Part shown: positions 1 through 8,369 of the stretch, one piece after another
Layout of the letters: the number at the start of each line of letters is the position of its first letter
Numbering within the stretch: position 1 is the first letter of the stretch
DNA from: Desulfonatronovibrio magnus
Lineage (GTDB): Bacteria > Desulfobacterota > Desulfovibrionia > Desulfovibrionales > Desulfonatronovibrionaceae
Direction of reading: 5' to 3'
NCBI RefSeq assembly: GCF_000934755.1
Contig: NZ_JYNP01000016.1
Coordinates: forward strand, 62,001 to 126,000
Length of the DNA: 64,000 bases
The notes under the pieces: model-generated
Databases searched by the model: none
What the model was told of the DNA's origin: nothing
What the model saw: only the letters and a program-made list of their open reading frames with translations
Position numbers and translations under genes: made by a program

Positions 1-116
1 CGACCTGGATCCTGGCCCAGGGTTAACAGAGCAGCAGCCCTGGCAGCAGCAGCAGCACAAGTCCCGGTACTCAGGCCTGATCTCAACCCTCTTCCATCAC
101 TCAAACAGCATCCCAT
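1..116 (-). CDS. cbiD: CbiD, cobalt-precorrin-5B C1-methyltransferase (5' part only)
   Basis: The gene runs off the left edge, so only about 38 N-terminal codons are present. In this frame the minus strand gives LRSGLSTGTCAAAAARAAAL, close to the conserved CbiD N-terminus (LRxGFTTGTCAAAAAKAA). CbiD methylates C1 of cobalt-precorrin-5B in the anaerobic cobalamin pathway. I chose the ATG at 116-114, which overlaps the end of cbiL by 16 bp; a TTG at 104 overlapping the cbiL stop is an alternative. The overlap implies translational coupling. Family assignment is firm for such a short piece; the exact start is not. Confidence 0.8.
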   Translation of the reverse strand, partial: MGCCLSDGRGLRSGLSTGTCAAAAARAAALLTLGQDPG

Positions 117-838
117 CCTTTTCGCCCGATATAAACAATAACGCAGGCCAGATAGCCGGGAGTTGACTGCAGGGCATTTTTCAGATCAGCAAAGATTATT
201 TCCCTGCCAGGAATCTCTGAATTAAAAACTGCTCTGGCATTTGCTGCAATACCTTTTTTAGCTAAAAGCTCATAAATGGCGGCAATATTTTTCCCTACCT
301 TGTAGAGCACAAGAGTCTCGCAGTGGTTCATAGCATTTTCCACAGCGCTAAGGTCAGTAGCAGGCATAAGAAGCAGCCTGTCCTCCTGGGTGGTCAAGGG
401 GAATGGAAACCTGGCAGCACTGGACTGAAAAGCAGCAATGCCCGGAACAATATGAATCCTGTCTAAGCCAATAGTCTTTTCCAGCAAAGGCATTACATAT
501 GCACAGGTGCTGTAAATGTTTGGGTCCCCAAGGGTAACCTGGCACACTGTTTTGCCACTTAAGCAGTGCTCAGTAATAATTTCAGCTGCTTTGATCCAGG
601 ATTCACGCACCTGTTCCTGGCTGCGCTTCATGGGGTAGTTATGTTCAATTATTTTTTGATGTGTGACAAAACCGCGGATGATGTCATACGCAAGGCTGGT
701 TTGGGATGAATCTGATCTGGGACAGATTATCACTTGAGAATTTTCAATGACCCGGACTGCACGCAGGGTGAGCAGATCCTCCCCACCCGGCCCGACGCCA
801 ACTGCATAAAAATGTCCTTTATTAATTTCAAATGTCAT
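101..838 (-). CDS. cbiL: Precorrin-2 / cobalt-factor II C20-methyltransferase
   Basis: A 245-residue tetrapyrrole methylase, close to the usual length for CbiL/CobI. The N-terminal GVGPGGEDLLTLRA glycine-rich loop binds S-adenosylmethionine. The region LGDPNIYSTCAYV followed by VPGIAAFQSSAAR is typical of C20-methyltransferases. It should methylate C20 of cobalt-factor II (anaerobic route) or precorrin-2, in the cytosol. CbiX, CbiC, CbiD and CbiA genes nearby favour the early-cobalt anaerobic pathway, hence cbiL rather than cobI. It lies downstream of the cbiXC/ATPase run on the same strand and overlaps cbiD. No strong ribosome binding site is visible before the ATG. Confidence 0.9.
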   Translation of the reverse strand: MTFEINKGHFYAVGVGPGGEDLLTLRAVRVIENSQVIICPRSDSSQTSLAYDIIRGFVTHQKIIEHNYPMKRSQEQVRESWIKAAEIITEHCLSGKTVCQVTLGDPNIYSTCAYVMPLLEKTIGLDRIHIVPGIAAFQSSAARFPFPLTTQEDRLLLMPATDLSAVENAMNHCETLVLYKVGKNIAAIYELLAKKGIAANARAVFNSEIPGREIIFADLKNALQSTPGYLACVIVYIGRKGWDAV

Positions 839-978
839 GGGATTTGTTGGTTAGTTTTTTATGAGTATACTTTTGAAGGTCTTCAGATATTTGCCAAGCA
901 AGACTTGATCTCCCTGACTTTTTCTCTCCAGTAAATATAATTCTCATGAGCAAATTGCCAGGCCATGAGGTCATCCTC

Positions 979-1230
979 TTACTCAAAATCTTCAAGATTC
1001 TTTTTCTTAGAGTTCAGTTCAGCAAAGTCTTCGAAGCTGGCATTGTATTTCCTTTCATAATGCTGCACTTCATGCTCATACATTGAAAGTCTGGATAGAG
1101 CTGAAGTGTATAGCATGTCCAAACCTGCTTCCTTAAAGTTTCTGTATTGGAGAGCTTCGAGCATCAAAGGGTCTATCTCAAGTTCATGTTTATTTTCTGT
1201 TATGTCCCTGTTTAAGCTTGTGATGTCCAT
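979..1230 (-). CDS. Small charged protein, antitoxin-like, unknown function
   Basis: An 83-residue acidic, helix-rich protein. I start it at the ATG at 1230 because GGAGGA lies 4 bases upstream; a longer reading begins at 1260. Its tyrosine-rich middle (MYEHEVQHYERKY) followed by a charged tail resembles small proteins that I recall sitting beside toxin-like partners in environmental proteobacteria, but no partner toxin is adjacent. It lies between the AAA-ATPase gene and cbiL on the same strand, so it is probably transcribed with the cobalamin genes. Function is unknown; an orphan antitoxin is only a guess. Confidence 0.55.
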   Translation of the reverse strand: MDITSLNRDITENKHELEIDPLMLEALQYRNFKEAGLDMLYTSALSRLSMYEHEVQHYERKYNASFEDFAELNSKKKNLEDFE

Positions 1231-1300
1231 ATGGTCCTCCATAAATAAAAGCTGCCTCAAATCTATTTTAAAAATGAATCAATCTAATGCCAGTTTGCAA

Positions 1301-2857
1301 TCAATACCCATTATTATCGTCCCTGTCCCACTCAAACCCCACAATATTGCGGGTTTCAGGGGCAAACTCAACTCCAATGAGATAGATTATCTTGCCGGGT
1401 TTCCTGTATTTATCGGCATAGCCTTTCTTTTTAATCTGATCCAGAGCTTTGCCCGGAGTATTGTCCAGGCCTTCCACCTTGAATTCAAAAATAAAAACTT
1501 TGTCTTCAAGCTTTACTGTCAGATCAATTCTGCCGGTGCTGGTCACATCTTCCGGGATCACCTCAAGCCCCAAGGCCGCAAAATAACAGTAAAAGATGGA
1601 AGCATAATAGCCTTCATACCCGGAAAGTTGGTTTTTGCGGTACCAGTCATGAGGAATGGATGCGAAAAAGGAGTGGAAAATGTCCTTGAGGCCGTCCAGA
1701 TCACTGGCTTCCAGTGCATCATAAGCTGCAAACTTGGCTTTTTCCGATCCTGTAAGATTGTTGGTCAGATATGGCAACAAAGCATCGGTCAGGCTCTGCT
1801 TCACTTCCAGATTAGGATAATGCAGTTGAAAACGTCTTGTTCCGGCAGTCTGCCGCACATTGTAAATTGTCAAGTATCCTGTTTGAAACAACAATGTCTC
1901 AACTTCTAAATGATCAACATCAAAGCTGCCCAGCATTTTTTCGCTGGTCTGGATGTTTTCCAGGTCTGGAATAAAATAGTTCTGGCCCTGTAAAAGCTTG
2001 ACGAGAAAGCTTGGAGTGCCGGTCTCAAACCAGTAGGGACGCAAATCATTTGTCTTAAGGTACAGCAGGATGTCAAAGGGATTGTAAACTTCTTGACCCA
2101 GCCAGTTGTATCCATTGTACCAGAGCTTGACCTGCTCCAGATTAACCTCCTTGAGTAGTGACTTGAATACTGTTTCAAGGTCCTTTTGGGTATATCCGCA
2201 GATTGCAGAGTAGTCAGCGTTTATAGTGATATCCTCAAGATTGTTCAGCCCACTGAACAATGAGACCTTGCTGAACTTGGATACTCCAGTGATGAAGACA
2301 AATTCAATATAAGGGTCAGCATCCTTGATAACGGAGTAATAATTCTTAAGCTCATCGCGGATTGCCGCAGCCCTTTCAGGGTGCTCAATATTGTCCAGAA
2401 TGGGTTTATCATATTCATCTATCAGCACCACCACTTTCTGTTCATACTTGTCATGCAGAGTTTTTATCAGCTCGGAAAATCTGTTTTTAAGATCCTCATA
2501 TGCATAGCTAATCTGGTAATCGTTGGACTCATTGTCTAAACAGTATGAAAATGTTGACTGCAACTCTTCAATGCTGCGGCACATTCCAGAGCCAAAACTT
2601 ATATGTACGACAGGACAGGTCCTGGACCAGTCCCAGTTATTTTCGAGATAGAGTCCCTGGAAAAGGTCCTTTCTGCCCTGATAGGCAGACTTGATGGTGC
2701 TCAGAAAAAGGCTTTTGCCAAAACGCCTCGGCCGGGACAGAAAATGATAGTCTCCAGTTTGGGCAAGCTTATGGACAAACATGGTCTTATCCACGTAATA
2801 ATAATTGCCTTTAATTATCTTTTCAAATGTCTGAATGCCAATGGGTAGTTTTTTCAT
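1301..2857 (-). CDS. AAA-ATPase-like protein with C-terminal PD-(D/E)XK nuclease domain
   Basis: A 518-residue protein of the widespread family combining an AAA-ATPase-like domain (about residues 5-220) with a C-terminal PD-(D/E)XK nuclease domain. The Walker A-like motif is SRPRRFGKSLF (41-51), Walker B is VVVLIDEYDKPIL (142-154). The nuclease signature is D445 in GRIDLTV and E458-x-K460 in IFEFKV. The cellular role of the family is not established; it is often multicopy and mobile-looking. Its ATG overlaps the stop of cbiXC by 4 bp (ATGA), so it appears translationally coupled to a cobalamin gene. A biochemical link is unlikely; a recent insertion is my inference. Confidence 0.85.
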   Translation of the reverse strand: MKKLPIGIQTFEKIIKGNYYYVDKTMFVHKLAQTGDYHFLSRPRRFGKSLFLSTIKSAYQGRKDLFQGLYLENNWDWSRTCPVVHISFGSGMCRSIEELQSTFSYCLDNESNDYQISYAYEDLKNRFSELIKTLHDKYEQKVVVLIDEYDKPILDNIEHPERAAAIRDELKNYYSVIKDADPYIEFVFITGVSKFSKVSLFSGLNNLEDITINADYSAICGYTQKDLETVFKSLLKEVNLEQVKLWYNGYNWLGQEVYNPFDILLYLKTNDLRPYWFETGTPSFLVKLLQGQNYFIPDLENIQTSEKMLGSFDVDHLEVETLLFQTGYLTIYNVRQTAGTRRFQLHYPNLEVKQSLTDALLPYLTNNLTGSEKAKFAAYDALEASDLDGLKDIFHSFFASIPHDWYRKNQLSGYEGYYASIFYCYFAALGLEVIPEDVTSTGRIDLTVKLEDKVFIFEFKVEGLDNTPGKALDQIKKKGYADKYRKPGKIIYLIGVEFAPETRNIVGFEWDRDDNNGY

Positions 2858-3864
2858 GACGCTTTCCCTGGAGACTGCTGATGTTTTGTGTCAGAAATTC
2901 TTAACAAAGCATTAATGATTGCCCCTGCTGCCGGGCTTCCCCCTTTGGGGCCGTGGTTGGAAATATAAACCAGCCCGCTGCTCATCAGGGCCTGTTTAGA
3001 CTGGGCCGCTCCCACAAATCCCACAGGTACTCCCACAATCAGGGCAGGAGCAATTCCCTGCTCCTCTGCCAGATCAAGTACTTTCCACAAACCTGTAGGG
3101 GCGTTGCCCACAACAACAATGGAGTCCTCAATACGTTCGGCCATAAGTTCCATGCCTGCGGCTGATCTGGTTGTCTTTTCATCAACAGCTTTTTGTCCGG
3201 CCCCGGGCTGTTCAATGGCGCAAAATACATTTGTGCAGCCTGTTAATGCGTTTTTTACCATGGTCACATCACAGATAACTTGTTTGCCGGAGTGCAGCCC
3301 GGCAAGTCCTGCTTCAATGGCATGTTCATGAAACCTGAGACTGTGTCCGAGGGAAAAATCAGCAGTGGAGTGGACAACCCTGGCAGCGATTTCTTTTTGA
3401 TCGCTACTGAACTTTTTTCCCAGCATATTCCGGATAAAGTCAAGGCTGGAGATCTCTATATCCGGTCCAGGCACATACTTTTGGGCAGCCGCGTGTTGCC
3501 AGATGTTTTCCACAATGATTTCAGGCATCAAGGGCTCGTGTTCTAAAGATTTCAATACGCTGAATTTTACATGCGGATACTTTTTCTCAAGCTCACTTAT
3601 AATGGCTGGTATATCTTTGCGTATATGGTTGCCATCAAATAAAAAATAGGGAAAAATGGTAATTTCAGAAAACCCGGCGTTGACCAGTTCCGACACTACA
3701 CTGGGAAGGTCCGGCTTCCCAAGAGAAAAAAAAGCTGGAACAACATGGTCTCTCAGTCTTGCCTTGACCACTTCTACCATGTGCAGAAAACTGTTTATTG
3801 CCTGGGTATTTCTGCTGCCATGGGCCAGGATGATTATTGATTGTTTTATTTGCATAAATTTCAA
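2854..3864 (-). CDS. cbiXC: CbiX-CbiC fusion: sirohydrochlorin cobaltochelatase / cobalt-precorrin-8 methylmutase
   Basis: A 336-residue fusion. Residues 1 to about 125 form a short CbiX-type chelatase, with the metal-site motif ILAHGSRN and the later GNHIRKDIP. From about 133 to the end is precorrin-8X methylmutase, with the catalytic-histidine motif ARVVHSTAD, the CDVTMVKNAL segment and GNAPTGLWKVLDL. The first part inserts cobalt into sirohydrochlorin; the second migrates the C11 methyl to C12 giving cobyrinate. The protein joins the entry and a late step of the anaerobic pathway. It is the first gene of a minus-strand run, overlapped by the AAA-ATPase gene. Upstream is a palindromic repeat; no cobalamin riboswitch was recognised. 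Confidence 0.9.
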   Translation of the reverse strand: MKFMQIKQSIIILAHGSRNTQAINSFLHMVEVVKARLRDHVVPAFFSLGKPDLPSVVSELVNAGFSEITIFPYFLFDGNHIRKDIPAIISELEKKYPHVKFSVLKSLEHEPLMPEIIVENIWQHAAAQKYVPGPDIEISSLDFIRNMLGKKFSSDQKEIAARVVHSTADFSLGHSLRFHEHAIEAGLAGLHSGKQVICDVTMVKNALTGCTNVFCAIEQPGAGQKAVDEKTTRSAAGMELMAERIEDSIVVVGNAPTGLWKVLDLAEEQGIAPALIVGVPVGFVGAAQSKQALMSSGLVYISNHGPKGGSPAAGAIINALLRISDTKHQQSPGKAS

Positions 3865-3915
3865 ATTAAAGCTAAGTTACGGAAATAGCAATGATCAGCT
3901 ATTATTAGATTTTTA

Positions 3916-4081
3916 GTATCTGTTTAGCGCTTTGGATGTGGCACGGCTTCCTGCCCGGAGGGGGACTGGCTCTTCCGGGACCCACTTGCCCCAAAAATGA
4001 GTTATTTTGAGCACAAATTGATTATCAAGTGGGTCCCGGAGTGCCTGTCCCCTGCTTTCCATAAAAGCGATAAACAGATAC
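3916..4081. repeat. Palindromic dispersed element, family A copy 1
   Basis: A 166-bp element with terminal inverted repeats (GTATCTGTTTAGCGCTTT at the left, the near-exact reverse complement at the right) and inner inverted arms CCGGGACCCACTTG / CAAGTGGGTCCCGG. Similar copies lie at 17834-17984 and 25694-25843 in the opposite orientation, with degenerate ones at 25566-25665 and 27159-27299. It has no coding capacity. It separates the divergent cbiXC and guaD genes. The structure is MITE-like or REP-like. Confidence 0.9.
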
Positions 4082-4104
4082 GATTTTCATTCAAGGGGTT
4101 GTAA

Positions 4105-4581
4105 GTGTCAATCAGAGAACAGAAATTCATGCTTGAGGCCATTGCCCTTTCCAGAAAAAACATTGAAAAAGGACATGGAGGGCCTTTTGGTGCAGTTGTT
4201 GTCCAGGGCGAAACCATTGTAGGCAGGGGCTATAACCAGGTAATCCTCACCAATGATCCAACAGCCCATGCTGAAATCATGGCCATCAGGCAAGCTTGTC
4301 TGACACTTGGCACCTATGAACTGGCAGGCTGCGAAATATATTCCAGCTGCGAGCCTTGTCCCATGTGCCTGGGTGCCATTTACTGGTCAAGACTGGAAAA
4401 GCTTTACTTTGGATGCAACCGGTATGACGCCCGGGATATTGGTTTTGATGACAATGTATTTTACCATGAAGTAATGCTGCCACTTAATAAAAGGTCCATG
4501 CCCAGCATCCAGATTATGAGCGCTGAATCAAGAGAGGTTTTTGAACTTTGGCAAAAGCTTGCTCAAAAACCGCAATACTGA
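4105..4581 (+). CDS. guaD: Guanine deaminase (cytidine-deaminase fold)
   Basis: A 158-residue zinc deaminase. The ligands are H55 with the proton-shuttling E57 (PTAHAEIMA) and C85/C88 (SCEPCPMCLGAIYW). The stretch GGPFGAVVV and the tail ending AQKPQY match the small Bacillus-type GuaD more than the tRNA adenosine deaminase TadA. It should convert guanine to xanthine and ammonia in purine salvage. The start is GTG at 4105, preceded by AAGGGG. It stands alone on the plus strand between a palindromic repeat and convergent cbiA. A related purine or pyrimidine deaminase activity cannot be excluded. Confidence 0.85.
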   Translation: MSIREQKFMLEAIALSRKNIEKGHGGPFGAVVVQGETIVGRGYNQVILTNDPTAHAEIMAIRQACLTLGTYELAGCEIYSSCEPCPMCLGAIYWSRLEKLYFGCNRYDARDIGFDDNVFYHEVMLPLNKRSMPSIQIMSAESREVFELWQKLAQKPQY

Positions 4582-4599
4582 TCCAGTGACTCTTTTGTA

Positions 4600-5964
4600 T
4601 CAAAAAAGTCCTGACTCGGCCATGGCTACTATTCTGCGAGCTACGTCCGGTCTGTGCCCAAAATAGACATGGGCATAGCTGGCCAGGATATTGTCTTTTT
4701 TTATGCCCAGAGTGTTTTTAGCTTCTCCTCTGGCATTAAACACAGAGTAAATGTTTTCCCATCCATTCGACCCGCTCCCTGGTTCAATGTCTGAATAATG
4801 ATATTCGTGCCCCCTGATACTTTGCCCCTGCTCTCCCAGAATGCAGTCGCTGGTGAATGTTACCTCAACGTACCCAAGGCTTTGTCTTTTAGGCAGCATC
4901 ATGGATCTGAAAGGCAAGGCTCCCACCATGGGAAAGATCTGTCCATTAAGGGTTTTAAGGTCGGAACAAAGATATACCAGACCTCCGCATTCAGCATAAA
5001 TTTGCCCTCCACTCTTTATATAGCGGGTAATGCTCTTACGCATGGAACTGTTCTGGCTCAATTCATAGGCAAAAAGTTCAGGATATCCTCCTCCAAAGTA
5101 TAACAGCCCGGTATTATCAGGGATATTTTTGTCCCTGATGGGGGAAAAATAGACAAGCTCAGCTCCTGCCTGTTGCAGAGCCTCGAGATTGGCCTGATAG
5201 TAAAAATTGAAAGCATTGTCTCGGGCAATCCCGATTCTGACTCTGGACTCATGAATGCTAAGGCTTGGAACAATTTTTGGAGACTGGCCAGGTGTGTTTA
5301 CCAGGTTTTGGATAAAACCCATGTCAAGATATTTACTGGCGGCAGCAGCAAAAGGCTGGGTGATTTTTTGCTTAAAATCCAAACTGTCAGGAACTTCCAG
5401 GCCAAGGTGTCTTGAAGAAAGCTCTGGAAAAGCTTTGTCTGGCACTGCTCCTGCCAGAGGGGGCAGTCCTGAAGATTCAAGGGCCCTGGCCAGGATATCA
5501 GCATGTCTTGGTGATCCGCAGTTATTGGCAATAATGCCCTTTATATTCCGACCTTCGTTTTCATAAGAAACAAAGCCATGAATCAGTGCCGCAAAACTTC
5601 TGGCCATGGCTTTGGCCGGAGTCACAAGAAGTGCTGGTAAGTTTAAGATGCTGGTTAAATGGGCTGTTGAACCAAGAGAACTGATTGCCTGGGCCCCGTC
5701 GTAAAAGCCCATCACACCTTCTACAAGTGCCAGGCCGGAAGTTTGAGAAACAAGTTCCAGAACATGATCCTGACTACTCATCCAGGGGTCCAGGTTAAAG
5801 CAAGGGTGCCTGGATACCAGCTCCATATACATGGGGTCCAGATAGTCGGGTCCGGCTTTGAAGCCGGTAACATTCAAAGACTTGTCCTTCAGTCCTGCTG
5901 CGATAGCGAGACTGACACTGGTTTTGCCTGTTCCACTGGAAGTTCCCCCAATTATTATGCCCAA
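4600..5964 (-). CDS. cbiA: Cobyrinate a,c-diamide synthase
   Basis: A 454-residue protein of normal CbiA/CobB length. The N-terminal ATP-binding half has a P-loop-like GTSSGTGKTSVSLA (7-20) and VEGVMGFYDG (81-90). The C-terminal half is a class-I glutamine amidotransferase with nucleophile C326 in YAECGGLVYL and a histidine in GHEYHYSD. It amidates the a and c side chains of cobyrinate using glutamine and ATP. Given the neighbouring cbi genes it serves the anaerobic pathway. It is convergent with guaD, 18 bp apart. No upstream operator is recognisable; a repeat begins about 75 bp upstream of its start. Confidence 0.95.
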   Translation of the reverse strand: MGIIIGGTSSGTGKTSVSLAIAAGLKDKSLNVTGFKAGPDYLDPMYMELVSRHPCFNLDPWMSSQDHVLELVSQTSGLALVEGVMGFYDGAQAISSLGSTAHLTSILNLPALLVTPAKAMARSFAALIHGFVSYENEGRNIKGIIANNCGSPRHADILARALESSGLPPLAGAVPDKAFPELSSRHLGLEVPDSLDFKQKITQPFAAAASKYLDMGFIQNLVNTPGQSPKIVPSLSIHESRVRIGIARDNAFNFYYQANLEALQQAGAELVYFSPIRDKNIPDNTGLLYFGGGYPELFAYELSQNSSMRKSITRYIKSGGQIYAECGGLVYLCSDLKTLNGQIFPMVGALPFRSMMLPKRQSLGYVEVTFTSDCILGEQGQSIRGHEYHYSDIEPGSGSNGWENIYSVFNARGEAKNTLGIKKDNILASYAHVYFGHRPDVARRIVAMAESGLF

Positions 5965-6036
5965 TAATCAACCCCTGTTCATGAAATATTCGTCACATTG
6001 TATCTGACTATGTTTACAGGTAGCTACATTCGTATA

Positions 6037-6270
6037 TGTAATAAATTCAGAGTGTTATGGTTGTGCCGTGCAGATTGATCCGGTCGCTTAGGCTCCCTCG
6101 TGGGTGATGGGTGACAGGTTATGCGCAACTACATCCCTGACAGCTCAGGTGTCATTGCGAGCGAGTCTTTTTACCTCGTTGAATACACGCAGTGTAGGCG
6201 CAGCCATTCAACTGGGGCGAGCACGGCAATCCTTGTTGCGAGCGAAGCGAAGCAATCTCGTGTTGAGGTT
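6037..6270. repeat. Dispersed REP-like repeat, family C copy 1
   Basis: Contains AATAAATTCAGAG, a GGTCGCTTAGGCTCCCT block, a CCCTGACAGCTCAGGTGTCA block and GTCATTGCGAGCGA, then GCAATCCTTGTTGCGAGCG. The same order of blocks recurs at 39155-39430, 53706-53870 and 59158-59290. This copy also carries an inserted segment (GCCATTCAACTGGGGCGAGC) shared with the 39155 copy. Non-coding. Confidence 0.85.
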
Positions 6271-6874
6271 ATTACACCTCTTTTTTTTGTGGCTCCAGCC
6301 ACATTTTGAAGAAGCGGCTGGAGCCGCAAGAACTAAACGTCCCCGGGATGGAGCTTAGGAATAAGAGCAATGTTACGTACAAAGTTAGACATTGCAGCTG
6401 CATTCTCCCCGTAACACAATAAGTAATAAATATGCCTCAAGAGCAGTTAAGGTGTCAATGAGATTGAATTTGCTAATGATTTGGGTTTCGTTACTTAGAA
6501 CCGCCTTACCCGGGCGGCCCGGGACCGAACATGCGAGTAACTTACATCTCTCGTTCCTAAGTCGAAGTCCGGGAACGCTTAGCGTAAACGACACAAAATT
6601 CTTCAAGAATATGGAAAATTACTGTTGCCATTTGATTTTAAAAATGTAATCATTTGAATAAATAGGCAGGGATGAAAGAAGAAGTGCAGGATATGTTATG
6701 TTTTGGATTGGTAAGATCCTGCAGCTTTTGTCCGAGCTCATTTTAGCAGGAAGGAGTGACTATAAAATAGTGTTGTCTGCCTTGTTTATCCTGGCGGACA
6801 GTCTTGCAAGCGCCCTGCGTCTGATAGTCATGTTCATGTTTTAAAGCTTAATCAACGGTGTACCAGGCCTTTAT
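6271..6874. other. Gene-free stretch with repeat fragments
   Basis: About 600 bp with no convincing gene. Positions 6288-6345 (TGTGGCTCCAGCCACATTTTGAA and onward) resemble 54010-54070. Positions 6505-6550 contain a CCCGGGCGGCCCGGGACCGAAC block that recurs in altered form near 23365, 39440 and 53870. The remainder, 6600-6874, is AT-rich and presumably carries the promoter of the selenoprotein gene; I could not pick a convincing -35/-10 pair. Confidence 0.6.
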
Positions 6875-6892
6875 TTGAGAATAATTTAACAA
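6875..6892. promoter_or_regulatory. Rex-like operator candidate ahead of the selenoprotein gene
   Basis: The 18-mer TTGAGAA-TAAT-TTAACAA matches 12 of 14 fixed positions of a Rex-type palindrome TTGTTAA-N4-TTAACAA. It lies 39 bp upstream of the start codon. Rex is the NADH-sensing repressor of energy genes in sulfate reducers. This is motif matching by eye only. Confidence 0.35.
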
Positions 6893-6930
6893 AGGCTGTT
6901 CTTACCCACAACTTCCCAAGGAGGATTTTT

Positions 6931-8259
6931 ATGGCAGATGCAGCAATTAAACTGGGCACTGAGCCCAAAACCACCTTTTTTGAAAAGGTAAAGGACTTGT
7001 TGCCTGAAGAAGGGCACCTGAATCTTTGCCTGACCTGTGGTGCCTGCTCATCCGGTTGCCCGGCTACGGGACTGGATGATATGGATCCCAGAAAGTTTCT
7101 ACGCATGGCAGCCCTTGGTCTTGATGAAGAAGTTACCAAAACCCCATGGGTGTGGCACTGTACCATGTGTACTCGTTGTGTATATGCTTGCCCCATGCAG
7201 ATCAACATCCCTCAGCTTGTCTTTCAGGCCAGAAAGACATGGCCTGAAGAAGAAAAGCCCAAAGGTATTGTTCAATCCTGTAAGGCAGCCATGCTTAGTG
7301 ATGCAGTCAGCTCCATGGGAGCCATGCCTGAAGATTTTATTGAATCTGTGCAAGAAACTGTTGAAAAAGTTCATGAGGAGCAGAGAGGTTATCAGGATCT
7401 CAAAATTGATATGGACCGTAAAGGTGCCAAGTATTTCCTGAATCAGAATTCACGTGAACCCATGGCTGAACCCGATGAAATGGTTCCTTTATGGAAAATC
7501 ATGAAAGCTGTGGATGCTGACTGGACATATGGTTCCGTTGGCTGGGCAGCTGAAAACTACTGCATGTTTGCAGCCAATGATGAAGAGTGGGAGAAAATAG
7601 TCAGGATCAAGGCCAAGGCGGTAGATGACCTTGGGTGCGAGTACTGGCTCAACACTGAGTGAGGACACGAACTTTACGCAGTCCGGTTCGGACTCGAAAA
7701 ATTCAACATTCCTCACAACTTCAAAATTGAATCAATCCTGCGCCTTTATGCCCAGTGGCTTCGTGAAGGCAAGCTGAAAGTCTCTTCTGACTGGAACAAA
7801 GACCTTAAAATGAAATTCACCATTCAGGATCCTTGCAATCTGGTTCGCAAAACATTCGGCGATCCTGTTGCTGATGACATGAGATATGTACTCAAGGCCT
7901 GTGTAGGCGAAGAGAATTTTATTGACACCTGGCCCAACAAGTCCAACAACTTCTGCTGTGGCGGCGGTGGCGGATTTCTGCAGGCAGGTCATACCTCAGC
8001 CCGCCGACAGTACGGAAAGCTCAAACACGATCAGTTCATGAAAACCGGGGCAAGATATGTTGTAACTCCCTGCCACAACTGTCACTCTCAGGTTCATGAC
8101 CTGTCAGAGCACTTTGAGGGCGGTTATGAGGCAGTTCACCTTTGGACCATAATTGCTCTGGCCATGGGTGTACTTGGTCCTGATGAAAGAACTTATCTTG
8201 AGGAGAAACTCTGTGAGTGTGGTCTGGAAGATTGCACGTTACCTCCTGAAGGTAAGTAG
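6931..8259 (+). CDS. HdrD-like (HdrC-HdrB fusion) iron-sulfur selenoprotein
   Basis: One 442-residue gene read through an in-frame TGA at 7660-7662, taken as selenocysteine 244. The N-terminus is HdrC-like with two 4Fe-4S motifs (CLTCGACSSGCP and CTMCTRCVYACP). The C-terminal half is HdrB-like with two CCG domains. In the first, the usual ECGH is TE-U-GH, so Sec replaces the conserved cysteine. The second is complete (PCN, CCGGGGG, PCHNCHSQ). Both halves are in the same frame and continuous, so this is recoding and not decay. CCG domains bind the noncubane clusters that cleave disulfides in heterodisulfide reductases. No membrane segment or HdrA partner is adjacent; redox partners are unknown. 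AAGGAGG precedes the ATG. Confidence 0.85.
7663..7700 (+). promoter_or_regulatory. Bacterial SECIS-like hairpin
   Basis: Seventeen nucleotides after the TGA lies a perfect 6-bp stem AGTCCG / CGGACT (7680-7685 with 7689-7694) closing a GTT loop. The loop is 24-26 nt from the UGA, within the range for bacterial SECIS elements, and the loop begins with G as in known examples. It lies inside the coding region, as is normal in bacteria. Confidence 0.65.
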
Positions 8260-8290
8260 ATCTTAAAAAAACGCGCATGTTATGTTATTC

Positions 8291-8328
8291 AGGCTTACGT
8301 CTCTGTTCAGGAGGCGTAAGCCTTTTTT
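8291..8328 (+). terminator. Rho-independent terminator of the selenoprotein gene
   Basis: AGGCTTACG at 8291-8299 pairs with CGTAAGCCT (8314-8322) and is followed by a T run. It lies 31 bp after the stop and before the convergent thiL end. Confidence 0.85.
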
Positions 8329-8369
8329 ATGATCAGTGGTAGCAGTCTAACGTATTCTGTCAAAGTGTA

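Noticed and set aside
1106-1909. Long plus-strand frame opposite the AAA-ATPase gene
   Set aside because: It lies antisense to a well-supported protein with Walker and nuclease motifs, and its own translation resembles no family.
3865-6100. Cobalamin riboswitch ahead of cbiXC or cbiA
   Set aside because: I looked for a B12-box-like GCCACTG and the surrounding stems on the minus strand and did not find them; the DNA is occupied by repeats.
7660-7662. In-frame TGA splitting the HdrD-like gene, as a nonsense mutation or two separate genes
   Set aside because: The frame is uninterrupted on both sides, the stop falls exactly at a conserved Cys position (TE-U-GH), and a SECIS-like hairpin follows. 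Recoding to selenocysteine explains all three.
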